Assembly (NCBI RefSeq): GCF_039652615.1
Contig: NZ_JBDJAC010000001.1
Location: forward strand, 620,001 to 684,000
Length of the DNA stretch: 64,000 nucleotides
From: Fulvimarina sp039652615
GTDB taxonomy: Bacteria > Pseudomonadota > Alphaproteobacteria > Rhizobiales > Rhizobiaceae
Direction: 5' to 3'
Each line of letters opens with the position of its first letter. The stretch's first letter is position 1. The notes beneath the pieces are model-generated. The model saw only the letters and a list, made by a program, of their open reading frames with translations, had not been told where the DNA came from and did not search any database. Positions 1 to 7,535 of this stretch are shown piece after piece. A program made the translations under genes and the position numbers.

Positions 1-98
1 ACATCGAAGAATGGCTCTCGTTCCGGGCCGAGGCGGCTCGCGAGGGTGCGGCCCTGCGAGTCGGACATCGCGATTGTCTTGCGATCCCTGCCCACTGA
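1..98 (+). CDS. C-terminal fragment of an unidentified protein (partial)
   Basis: An open frame enters from the left edge and stops with TGA at 96-98. The visible 31 residues (starting IEEWLSFRAEAAREGAAL) form an alanine- and arginine-rich amphipathic helix, a common ending for LysR-type regulators, but this is too little to assign a family. The gene converges with the cytochrome b561 gene, whose stop codon lies 13 bases downstream. Another frame stays open to 126 but has a less protein-like composition. Identity is a guess. Confidence 0.35.
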   Translation, partial: IEEWLSFRAEAAREGAALRVGHRDCLAIPAH

Positions 99-110
99 AC
101 AGCGCGAAAC

Positions 111-674
111 CTACGTCATCCGGTAAAGAGTCGCGTCTCTCTTGAGAATGTGGTGCTGCAGGATGCCGCCCATATGCAAAAGGAAGAGAACGAGAATCGT
201 GTAACCGAGCGTGACATGCACGGTCATGAAGATATTCGCGAGCGCGTTGTCCTTGCCGATCGGGGATGGGATCGGGATCACGCCGAAGAGGCTGAGCGGA
301 AACCCGAATGCATTGGTTGCGAGGAAGCCGAAGATCGGCATGGCGATCAGGGCAATGTAGAGCAGCACATGCACGGTATCGGCGAGCCGCTTCTGCCAGA
401 GTTCCATTGGCGGGTGAGCCGGTGCCCCGCGAACGAGCCGGACCGCGAGACGGGCGAGCATGATCCACAGGATCAGAAAACCGAACGACTCGTGGAGCAT
501 GTAAAATGTCATCTTTTCATCTTGAGCGATGAACTTGATGACCATGCCGAGAGGCCAGACTGCCAGGACCATCAGCGCGACGACCCAGTGGAAAATCCTC
601 GAAATGGGTGCATAGCGCGCCGTCTGAGGCAGGCCCTCCGCGACACCGTTCTCGTTGTAGATCCCGTGGTCCAT
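111..674 (-). CDS. Cytochrome b561 family membrane protein
   Basis: A 187-residue integral membrane protein with four predicted membrane helices, the size and layout of bacterial cytochrome b561. These di-heme b proteins of the inner membrane move electrons from the quinol pool or act as membrane anchors. Histidines placed for heme ligation are visible: one in ISRIFHWVV in helix 1, one in YMLHESFGF in helix 2, and several in the last helix (TVHVTLGY and LLHMGGILQHH). The frame is open for 48 more codons upstream, but those residues are arginine- and cysteine-rich and unlike a membrane protein start, so I use the ATG at 674 (MDHGIYNENG). No partner dehydrogenase or periplasmic enzyme lies beside it, so its electron donor is unknown. 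The family call is firm and the role is not. Confidence 0.85.
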   Translation of the reverse strand: MDHGIYNENGVAEGLPQTARYAPISRIFHWVVALMVLAVWPLGMVIKFIAQDEKMTFYMLHESFGFLILWIMLARLAVRLVRGAPAHPPMELWQKRLADTVHVLLYIALIAMPIFGFLATNAFGFPLSLFGVIPIPSPIGKDNALANIFMTVHVTLGYTILVLFLLHMGGILQHHILKRDATLYRMT

Positions 675-1228
675 GCGTCTCTGGTCCCGTAAAAGCATTT
701 GGCTTGGCAAGTCTTTGTGCCTGCAAGGCGCTGCGTCAACCCGGACAAAGCAGCGCCATGTCCGACGGAACGTGAAGGCAAGGGGACAGCACACGTAAAC
801 AAAATGACCTGATACCAAGGCGGAAAATTTTGAGGCCGCACTCTCTGGATTTTTACCGAGGGAGGAAAGCCGTTCCGATAGCCATTGGAAATTCTATGAG
901 CGGCCAAGCTCGGAAACAGCAGTTCTTTTCGGCCGGACAGGCTTTCAGCCGGCTCGATAATCCCGCGCTTGGTACCGGCATGGCTTCATTGTTCACGTCT
1001 TGCCCACCAATCTCAAAGGTGGCGCGCTGCCCATCTTTCACGCTACGCTTGCCAAAATGCCCTCCGGGGCGGCCCGGTGCTCAAGGAAATCCGGTTGGAA
1101 TGTAAAAGTTCGATCATGCGCTGAGATGTGTATTCAGCAAGCAGGAATTTACGCGCGTAAAGTTGCGTGCGAATAATCGCGTCTATCTGGTATATGGGAT
1201 TCGGCAGGATACGAACGCAGAGCGAGCG
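675..1228. other. Long non-coding region before the LacI-family gene
   Basis: About 550 bases between the divergently transcribed cytochrome b561 and LacI-family genes. Open frames here (for example 830-1105) have no recognisable protein features. The only clear structure is the operator-like palindrome at 1148-1161. The region should also hold the promoters of both flanking genes. Confidence 0.6.
1148..1161. promoter_or_regulatory. LacI-family operator, copy 1 (putative autoregulation)
   Basis: A perfect 14-bp palindrome, TTTACGCGCGTAAA, 67 bases upstream of the ATG chosen for the LacI-family gene. Its core and arms match the longer palindrome in front of the transporter operon. A shared operator in front of the regulator and its neighbouring transporter is the usual LacI-family autoregulation layout. 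Binding is inferred from symmetry, repetition and position. Confidence 0.75.
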
Positions 1229-2257
1229 ATGACGACGGGACCGATCCGAAACATGGAAGAATTTGCCGCTCGATGCGGCGTCTCGCGGCCGACGGTATCG
1301 AAGTATTTCAACGATCCGGCAAGCGTCCGGCCGGGCGTTCGCGATCGCATCGAAAAGGCGATCGCCCGCTATCAGTTTCGGCCCAACATGTATGCGGTCA
1401 ACCAGAACCGCCGGCTGACCAAGACGATCGGGATCGTCGTTCCCTATCTTGCCGATCCGTTCTTCGCCGAGATCTCGCGCTACATCGAAAACCGGGTGAT
1501 AGAGGCAGGCTTTTCCCCTTCACTGTTCAGCTCTCACGGCTCGCAGGCGCTCGAAGGCGAAGCGCTCGACACGCTCAAGGCCATGAAGGTGTCGGGGCTT
1601 TTGTTCGCGCCGCTCGGCCTCCAGTCGGATCGCTCTGCGATCGAGCGCTTCACCAGCACGGTTCCGACGGTCCTCTTCGACAGCAACCTGGATGGCGTCG
1701 GTTCGGCCTTCGTGGGGCTCGACAATGCTCAATCGGTTCCAATGATGGTCGAGCACCTGTGCGGGACAGGAAGTCCGCCGTGCTTTATCGAGATGCCGCC
1801 CATCAATCCGAACGTCGACAATCGCAGACATGCCTATGTTTCGGCCATGGAAAGGCTCGATCAGGAACCGCAGGTGATCCGCATCGACGGAAACGACTGG
1901 AATTTCGAGGAGATCGGCTACCGCGAGGGCGGGGCGCTCATTGCCGAGAACCGCCTGCCGTCCCAGACTGTTTTGTGCAGCAACGATCGCCTGGCGATCG
2001 GTCTTCTCGCGGCCGCCTACGAACAGGGCAAGCGTGTCGGAACAGGCTCGGATTGCGATCTGAGGATCGCCGGCCATGACGATCATCCCTTCTCGCGCTT
2101 TACCTGCCCGGCACTCACCACTGTCGCCCAGGATTACGACGCGATTTCGTCAAATAGTGTCAAAACGCTCGTTGCACTGATCGAAGGCGGTCGGGCCCAG
2201 ACGCCCCGCGCACAGACGCTGTACGAAGGCCGCTTGGTGGTCCGGAAATCCGCATAG
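1229..2257 (+). CDS. LacI-family transcriptional regulator of the adjacent polyol transporter
   Basis: A 342-residue LacI/GalR-type regulator. The N-terminal helix-turn-helix reads FAARCGVSRPTVSKYFND, followed by the hinge and a type-I periplasmic-binding-protein-like sensor domain beginning TIGIVVPYLADPFF. It would bind a sugar or polyol and release the operators at 1148 and 2257. The frame extends to a TTG at 1163, but that start would sit on the operator, so the ATG at 1229 (MTTGPIRNMEEF) is preferred; an internal Met at 1253 is also possible. The hinge is unusual: in an ungapped alignment with typical family members, the leucine that normally enters the operator's central step is a glutamine (RPNMYAVNQNRRLTKTIG). 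The next gene on the strand is smoE, 95 bases on. Family is certain; effector is inferred from context. Confidence 0.9.
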   Translation: MTTGPIRNMEEFAARCGVSRPTVSKYFNDPASVRPGVRDRIEKAIARYQFRPNMYAVNQNRRLTKTIGIVVPYLADPFFAEISRYIENRVIEAGFSPSLFSSHGSQALEGEALDTLKAMKVSGLLFAPLGLQSDRSAIERFTSTVPTVLFDSNLDGVGSAFVGLDNAQSVPMMVEHLCGTGSPPCFIEMPPINPNVDNRRHAYVSAMERLDQEPQVIRIDGNDWNFEEIGYREGGALIAENRLPSQTVLCSNDRLAIGLLAAAYEQGKRVGTGSDCDLRIAGHDDHPFSRFTCPALTTVAQDYDAISSNSVKTLVALIEGGRAQTPRAQTLYEGRLVVRKSA

Positions 2258-2278
2258 ATTTTTACGCGCGTAAAAATC
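2257..2278. promoter_or_regulatory. LacI-family operator, copy 2, upstream of smoE
   Basis: A perfect 22-bp inverted repeat whose inner 20 bases are ATTTTTACGCGCGTAAAAAT. It begins on the last base of the regulator's stop codon and lies just upstream of a possible -35 element (TTGCAT, 2281-2286). It contains the complete 14-bp palindrome found at 1148-1161. A repressor here would block the transporter promoter. Confidence 0.85.
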
Positions 2279-2280
2279 CC

Positions 2281-2309
2281 TTGCATTCATGATTTTTCAG
2301 GTCTAACCT
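2281..2309 (+). promoter_or_regulatory. Possible smoE promoter
   Basis: TTGCAT at 2281-2286 and TAACCT at 2304-2309 are separated by 17 bases, between the operator and the smoE ribosome-binding site. The -35 is fair and the -10 is weak. The call rests mainly on its position beside the operator. Confidence 0.35.
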
Positions 2310-2352
2310 TCCATGGACTCTTGCTAATCGGGAGTTCAAACGGGAGGAATTC

Positions 2353-3675
2353 ATGACGATACACGCACGTGGCCTAGTCGGCGCGGCGGCCCTTTCGCTG
2401 CTCGCATCGACCGCCCTCGCTCAGGAAACCACGATTACAGTTGGTACGGTCAACAACTCGGACATGGTCCGCATGCAGGGCCTGACGAGCGACTTCGAAG
2501 AAAAGAACCCGGACATCAAGGTGAACTGGGTCACGCTCGAAGAAAACATCCTCCGCCAGCGGGTCACGACCGATATCGCCACAAGCGGTGGTCAGTTCGA
2601 CGTCATGACCATCGGCACCTACGAGGTTCCGATCTGGGGTAAGCAGGATTGGCTGGCGCCGCTCGATAATCTCGGCGACAATTACGACAAGGACGATCTG
2701 ATTCCGTCGATCCGGAACGCGCTTTCCGTTGATGGCAAGCTTTACGCTGCGCCCTTCTACGCAGAGAGTGTGCTGACCCTTTACCGGACAGACCTTTTCG
2801 AAAAGGCCGGCATCGAAATGCCGGACCAGCCGACTTGGGACTTCATCGCGGAGGCTGCGGAAAAGACCGCCGACAAGGCCAATGGTGTCTACGGCATCTG
2901 CCTGCGTGGCAAGCCCGGCTGGGGCGAGAACATGGGCTTCCTCGGCAATATGGCGCGTGAATTCGGCGCGAATTATTTCGACGCCAACTGGCAGCCCCAG
3001 TTTGAGTCGGAAGGCTGGAAGAAGGCCATCACGCTCTACGTCGATCTGATGAATAAATACGGCCCTCCGGGCGCCGCATCGAACGGCTTCAACGAGAACC
3101 TCTCGCTGTTTGGCCAAGGCAAGTGCGCGATGTGGATCGACGCTTCGGTTGCCGCGTCCTTCGTGACCGATCCTGCTCAGAGCCAGGTCCCGGACAAGGT
3201 TGGGTTCGGCGCAGCTCCCTGCGGAACGCCAGATTGTCCCAACAAGGGCTACAACTGGCTGTGGGCTTGGTCGCTCGCCGTTCCGAACAGCTCCCAGAAG
3301 CAGGAAGCCGCGCAGAAGTTCATCAGCTGGGCGACATCCAAGGAATACACGCAGCTCGTCGCCGAGAAGGAAGGTTGGGCAAACGTGCCTCCTGGAACGC
3401 GCCAGTCGCTTTACGAAAACCAGAACTATCTCGACGCCGCGCCGTTCGCGAAGGCAACGATCGACGCGATCAACAATGCCAATCCGGAGCCGACAGACAA
3501 CAAGCCGTATTACGGCCTTCAATTCGCGGCTATTCCCGAATTCCAAGGCATCGGTACAGCTGTTGGCCAGCAGATGGCAGCGGCGCTCTCCGGTTCGACG
3601 CCTGTCGATCAGGCCTTGAGCCAGGCGCAGGCGATCGCGACTCGCGAGATGACCCGCGGCGGCTACATCAAGTAA
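2353..3675 (+). CDS. smoE: Sorbitol/mannitol-type ABC transporter, periplasmic binding protein
   Basis: A 440-residue family-1 extracellular solute-binding protein. Residues 1-23 form a signal peptide ending in ALA, with the mature protein starting near QETTITVGTV. The body (DFEEKNPDIKVNWVTLEEN, FDVMTIGTYEVPIWG, GYNWLWAWSLAVPNSS) matches what I recall of the SmoE/MtlE polyol-binding group of Rhizobiales and Rhodobacter. It would capture the polyol in the periplasm and deliver it to SmoF/SmoG. The start has a strong Shine-Dalgarno (GGGAGGAA, six bases before the ATG). It is the first gene of the operon, directly behind the palindromic operator, and is separated from smoF by 278 bases containing a GC-rich hairpin. 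Sorbitol or mannitol specificity is by homology; another polyol or sugar is possible. Confidence 0.85.
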   Translation: MTIHARGLVGAAALSLLASTALAQETTITVGTVNNSDMVRMQGLTSDFEEKNPDIKVNWVTLEENILRQRVTTDIATSGGQFDVMTIGTYEVPIWGKQDWLAPLDNLGDNYDKDDLIPSIRNALSVDGKLYAAPFYAESVLTLYRTDLFEKAGIEMPDQPTWDFIAEAAEKTADKANGVYGICLRGKPGWGENMGFLGNMAREFGANYFDANWQPQFESEGWKKAITLYVDLMNKYGPPGAASNGFNENLSLFGQGKCAMWIDASVAASFVTDPAQSQVPDKVGFGAAPCGTPDCPNKGYNWLWAWSLAVPNSSQKQEAAQKFISWATSKEYTQLVAEKEGWANVPPGTRQSLYENQNYLDAAPFAKATIDAINNANPEPTDNKPYYGLQFAAIPEFQGIGTAVGQQMAAALSGSTPVDQALSQAQAIATREMTRGGYIK

Positions 3676-3698
3676 GCTGATTTCGGTTTGATATATTT

Positions 3699-3721
3699 CC
3701 GGGCGGTCTTGCACCGCCCGG
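3699..3721 (+). other. Hairpin between smoE and smoF
   Basis: CCGGGCGGT and ACCGCCCGG form a perfect 9-bp stem with a 5-base loop, 24 bases after the smoE stop. No T-run follows. Such hairpins after a binding-protein gene usually protect the upstream mRNA or partly end transcription, so that more binding protein than permease is made. The effect here is inferred. Confidence 0.6.
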
Positions 3722-3953
3722 GGCTTCGGCATCGGGAGGTTAAGCCGGAGCAGTCGGACTTTCGTTCAAGGCCTCGTCATCGAGTGCCTGATCGAAAACG
3801 TCGGTTGTGACCTGCAGCGTTCAGGCCAGTTCGACCGCGGATGGTACCAATGTCCATCCCCGCAGACGCGATTCGACTCCGCTCTTTGATCTCCCTGCAG
3901 ATTCATCGACCCAGCGACGCCGAAACCGGCGCCGAAACGCGGGGGGGACTAGC

Positions 3954-4826
3954 ATGGCGACGCGAAATACGAGCAAGCTGGCACGGGCTATGATGGCGCC
4001 TTCCGTCATCGCGCTGCTTCTCTGGATGATCGTTCCGTTGGCGATGACGCTGTACTACTCGACGCTCGGGTACAGCCTCTACAACCCGCTTTCGACGCCC
4101 TTTGTCGGTTTCGGCAACTACATCTACTTTCTCACCGATCCGACCTTCGCCGCAGCGCTGATCAATACGCTTGTTCTTGTTGTGGGTGTTCTGGTCATCA
4201 CGGTGGGCGGCGGCATCCTGCTGGGGCTTTTGCTCGATCAGGATATTTATGGCGTCAACATCGTGCGCCTTCTCGTCATCGCCCCGTTCTTTGTCATGCC
4301 GACGGTCGCCGCGCTGGTCTGGAAGAACATGATGATGAACCCGGTCTACGGCGTCATCGGCCAAGGGATGTCGGCCATCGGTCTGGCCCCGATCGACTGG
4401 ATGACGGATGTTCCGCTTTTGTCGATCATCATCATCGTCGCCTGGCAGTGGCTGCCCTTCGCTACGCTCATCCTTCTCACCTCGCTACAGTCGCTGTCCG
4501 CCGATCAGAAAGAAGCGGCCGAGATGGATGGCGCGGGCGCGTTCTCGATCTTCTGGTACATCACCCTGCCGCATATGAGCCGCGCGATTACCGTCGTGGT
4601 CCTCATCCAGACGATCTTCCTGCTTTCGATCTTCGCCGAAATCCTGGTGACGACGAATGGCGGTCCGGGATCGCAGTCCACCAACATCACCTACCTCGTC
4701 TATCAGCAGGCCATTTCGTTCGGCGATATCGGTGCCGCTTCGGCCGGGGGTATCGTCGCCGTCATCATCGCCAACATCGTCGCGATCTTCCTGATCAAGG
4801 CGATCGGCAAGAACCTCGACGCTTAA
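3954..4826 (+). CDS. smoF: Polyol ABC transporter permease, first subunit
   Basis: A 290-residue MalF/UgpA-type inner-membrane permease with six predicted membrane helices. The conserved cytoplasmic EAA loop is visible near the C-terminal third (EAAEMDGAGAFSIFWYITLP) and is the contact site for the ATPase. It should pair with SmoG to form the channel that accepts substrate from SmoE. The open frame runs about 49 codons further upstream, but that stretch is arginine-rich and has no ribosome site. The ATG at 3954 is preceded by a G-run (GGGGGGGA), and the product then begins MATRNTSKLARAMMAPS as expected. smoG follows after 15 bases. Confidence 0.85.
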   Translation: MATRNTSKLARAMMAPSVIALLLWMIVPLAMTLYYSTLGYSLYNPLSTPFVGFGNYIYFLTDPTFAAALINTLVLVVGVLVITVGGGILLGLLLDQDIYGVNIVRLLVIAPFFVMPTVAALVWKNMMMNPVYGVIGQGMSAIGLAPIDWMTDVPLLSIIIIVAWQWLPFATLILLTSLQSLSADQKEAAEMDGAGAFSIFWYITLPHMSRAITVVVLIQTIFLLSIFAEILVTTNGGPGSQSTNITYLVYQQAISFGDIGAASAGGIVAVIIANIVAIFLIKAIGKNLDA

Positions 4827-4841
4827 GGGAGGGACACCGCC

Positions 4842-5672
4842 ATGGCGCGCCAAGTTTCAAAGCAACGCAAGATCGGCATGACCGTCCTGGCTTGGGCGGT
4901 CGGCCTTCTGATCTTCTTTCCGATCCTCTGGACGTTCCTGACCTCGTTCAAGACGGAACTCGCGGCCATTTCGACGCCGCCGCAGTTTCTCTTTTTCGAC
5001 TGGACGACGGAAAATTACGCGACCATCCAGCATCAGGCGAATTATTTCCACTACATGGCGAATTCGATCTATCTGGCACTCGGATCGACGCTTCTCGGAC
5101 TGTTGTTCGCCATTCCAGCCGCCTGGGCGATGGCCTTTTCGCCGACGCCGCGCACCAAGGACATCCTCCTCTGGATGCTCTCGACCAAGATGCTCCCGGC
5201 GGTTGGTGTCTACATCCCGATCTATCTGCTCTTCATCAATCTCGGCCTTCTCGACTCGCGCTTCGGCCTGATCGTGGTGCTCTTCCTGATCAATCTGCCG
5301 ATCATGGTCTGGATGCTCTATACCTATTTCAAGGAAATCCCGGTCGACATTCTGGAGGCCGCGCGGATGGACGGCGCGTCCCTCAGGCAGGAAATCACCC
5401 AGGTGCTGACGCCGATGGCGGTTCCCGGCATTGCCTCGACCGTGCTGCTCAACGTCATTCTCGCCTGGAACGAGGCGTTCTGGACGCTGAACCTCACGAC
5501 CACCAACGCCGCGCCGCTCACCGCATTCATCGCCTCCTATTCATCGCCTCAGGGCAATTTCTACGCCACCCTTTCGGCTGCCTCGATGCTCGCCATCGCG
5601 CCGATCCTCGTGGTCGGTTGGTTCAGCCAGAAGCAGCTTGTTCGCGGCCTCACCTTCGGCGCCGTTAAGTAA
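4842..5672 (+). CDS. smoG: Polyol ABC transporter permease, second subunit
   Basis: A 276-residue MalG/UgpE-type permease with about six membrane helices. The EAA motif lies in ILEAARMDGASLRQEITQVLTP, facing the cytoplasm for docking to the ATPase. A good Shine-Dalgarno (GGGAGGGA) precedes the ATG. The gene lies 15 bases after smoF and 12 bases before smoK, so co-transcription and probably translational coupling are likely. Substrate follows that of SmoE. Confidence 0.85.
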   Translation: MARQVSKQRKIGMTVLAWAVGLLIFFPILWTFLTSFKTELAAISTPPQFLFFDWTTENYATIQHQANYFHYMANSIYLALGSTLLGLLFAIPAAWAMAFSPTPRTKDILLWMLSTKMLPAVGVYIPIYLLFINLGLLDSRFGLIVVLFLINLPIMVWMLYTYFKEIPVDILEAARMDGASLRQEITQVLTPMAVPGIASTVLLNVILAWNEAFWTLNLTTTNAAPLTAFIASYSSPQGNFYATLSAASMLAIAPILVVGWFSQKQLVRGLTFGAVK

Positions 5673-5684
5673 AGGATCAGACCA

Positions 5685-6689
5685 ATGGGTAAAATCCAAC
5701 TGAAAAGCGTCACCAAGGCGTTCGGCGGCGTGAAGGTGATCCCGGATCTCGACCTCGATATCGAGGATGGAGAGTTCGTCGTCTTCGTCGGCCCGTCGGG
5801 CTGCGGAAAATCGACGCTCCTGCGGCTCATCGCGGGTTTGGAAGATACGACCTCCGGCACCATCGAGATCGATGGCAAGGACGCGACCAATCTGCCGCCG
5901 GCCCAACGGCGGCTCGCCATGGTGTTCCAGTCTTACGCGCTCTATCCGCATATGAGCGTGAGGAAGAACATCGCCTTCCCGCTCAAGATGGCGGGTATGG
6001 ACAAGCAGGAGATCGACAAGAAGGTCGATAACGCGGCGAAGATCCTGAATCTCGCCGACTATATCGATCGTCGTCCGGGTCAGCTCTCGGGTGGTCAGCG
6101 CCAGCGTGTTGCGATCGGCCGCGCGATCGTGCGCGAGCCTGCGGCCTTCCTGTTCGACGAGCCGCTTTCGAATCTCGACGCGGCGCTTCGCGTCGGCATG
6201 CGTCTCGAAATCTCCGAGCTTCATCAACGCTTGAAGACGACGATGATCTACGTGACCCATGATCAGGTCGAGGCCATGACGATGGCGGACAAGATCGTCG
6301 TCTTGCGGGCCGGCAATATCGAGCAGGTCGGATCGCCGCTCGAACTCTACACAAGGCCGCGCAACACCTTCGTCGCAAGCTTTATCGGTTCGCCGAAGAT
6401 GAATCTGATGGGCGGTGCGGACGCAAAGAAGCACGATGCCGATACGATCGGCGTGCGTCCCGAGCATATCGATCTCTCTCAGTCCGATGGTCTTTGGCGC
6501 GGCGAAGTGAAGGTGTCGGAACATCTTGGTTCGGACACGTTCCTTCACGTTGAAACCAGGGAGCACGAGGAGCCGCTCACCGTCCGCGCGGGAGGAGAAT
6601 TCCCTGTGCATGCGGGGGACACGGTCTACATGACGCCGCAGCAGGACAAGATCCATCGTTTCGACGGGAAGGGTCTGGCGCTGCGCTGA
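5685..6689 (+). CDS. smoK: Polyol ABC transporter ATPase (MalK/UgpC type)
   Basis: A 334-residue ATPase subunit. Walker A is GPSGCGKST (about residues 36-44), the ABC signature is LSGGQRQRVAIGRAI and Walker B is AFLFDEPLSNLD, followed by the switch histidine in YVTHDQVEAM. A C-terminal MalK-like regulatory domain (IGVRPEHIDLSQ onward) completes the usual layout, slightly shorter than in some homologs. It powers import through SmoF/SmoG. It is the last gene of the operon. The next gene is on the opposite strand, so a dehydrogenase and kinase of the kind often found in smo/mtl operons are absent here. Confidence 0.9.
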   Translation: MGKIQLKSVTKAFGGVKVIPDLDLDIEDGEFVVFVGPSGCGKSTLLRLIAGLEDTTSGTIEIDGKDATNLPPAQRRLAMVFQSYALYPHMSVRKNIAFPLKMAGMDKQEIDKKVDNAAKILNLADYIDRRPGQLSGGQRQRVAIGRAIVREPAAFLFDEPLSNLDAALRVGMRLEISELHQRLKTTMIYVTHDQVEAMTMADKIVVLRAGNIEQVGSPLELYTRPRNTFVASFIGSPKMNLMGGADAKKHDADTIGVRPEHIDLSQSDGLWRGEVKVSEHLGSDTFLHVETREHEEPLTVRAGGEFPVHAGDTVYMTPQQDKIHRFDGKGLALR

Positions 6690-6720
6690 GGCGGCTTTCG
6701 ACGGCAGCCCGAAAGATCGG

Positions 6721-7353
6721 TCAGGCCCGCGTCATGGCGAGCTTGATCCCGAAGCCGATGAACACGGCTCCCGTGACGGCCTTGATGAGCCGCTGGACCC
6801 GGTCGCTTCGCGCAGCTGCCACCATCCGTGAGAACAGAACGATCATCGCCGAGAACCAAAGGCAATTGATCGCGGCATGGAGCGTCACAAGGCCAAAAGC
6901 GATCGGCACCGCTTCGGATGAGTGCGGCACGAATTGCGGGAAGGCAGCGAGATAGAACATCGAGACTTTCGGGTTCAGCGCATTCGTCAGGAAACCTTCG
7001 CCATAGGCGTTGAGCAGAGAGCCTTTCCGGTCAGCCGGCTGTAGCGGTCGAGTGACCGGCCGCATTCGGATTGCATCGCATAGCGCCTTGATGCCGATCC
7101 AGACGAGATAGGCGGCGCCGATCAGCTTCACGACCATGAAGAGTTCGGCAGAGCGCATGAGAAGCGCAGAGATGCCGAGGATCGAGAGAGTGCCGTGCAG
7201 ATAGAAGGCTGAAACGAAGCCGGCGACATTGGCGAAACCAGCCATCGGCCCCGATGCCGGCACGGTCTTGGCGATGAGGACGCCGTTTGGTCCGGGCGAA
7301 ATCACCAGAAGTGCGGAAATGAGCGCGAAGCTCATGATGCTGTCGAATGCCAT
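6721..7353 (-). CDS. LysE/RhtB-family amino acid exporter
   Basis: A 210-residue membrane protein with about six hydrophobic segments. It begins MAFDSIMSFALISALLVISP and continues with PGPNGVLIAKT, the conserved N-terminal signature of the LysE/RhtB exporters. These proton-driven proteins export amino acids or related zwitterions. The frame extends 24 codons further, but CGGAG six bases before the ATG at 7353 supports this start. It is divergent from the taurine:pyruvate-type aminotransferase, with about 180 bases between the starts. It may export a product or excess substrate of that enzyme, which is inference from position only. Confidence 0.85.
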   Translation of the reverse strand: MAFDSIMSFALISALLVISPGPNGVLIAKTVPASGPMAGFANVAGFVSAFYLHGTLSILGISALLMRSAELFMVVKLIGAAYLVWIGIKALCDAIRMRPVTRPLQPADRKGSLLNAYGEGFLTNALNPKVSMFYLAAFPQFVPHSSEAVPIAFGLVTLHAAINCLWFSAMIVLFSRMVAAARSDRVQRLIKAVTGAVFIGFGIKLAMTRA

Positions 7354-7535
7354 CTTGCGCTCCGGAATGCGGGTGGATCTTTCCCTTATCCGTATCTTCG
7401 GAAGATCGCCAGCGAGCGCTTTCACGCGTGGCTCTTCGCGCTTTTACGTTGGTGATTTAAAGGGGGGTGTGCCGTCAAGGCAAAGTGGTGATAGCGTCGG
7501 ATTCGACGAAGATGTCGGCGACAGAGGAATACGGC

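Noticed and set aside
830..1105. 91-codon plus-strand frame in the long region before the LacI-family gene
   Set aside because: Its composition is not protein-like, no Shine-Dalgarno is seen and no motif is recognised. It is left as intergenic.
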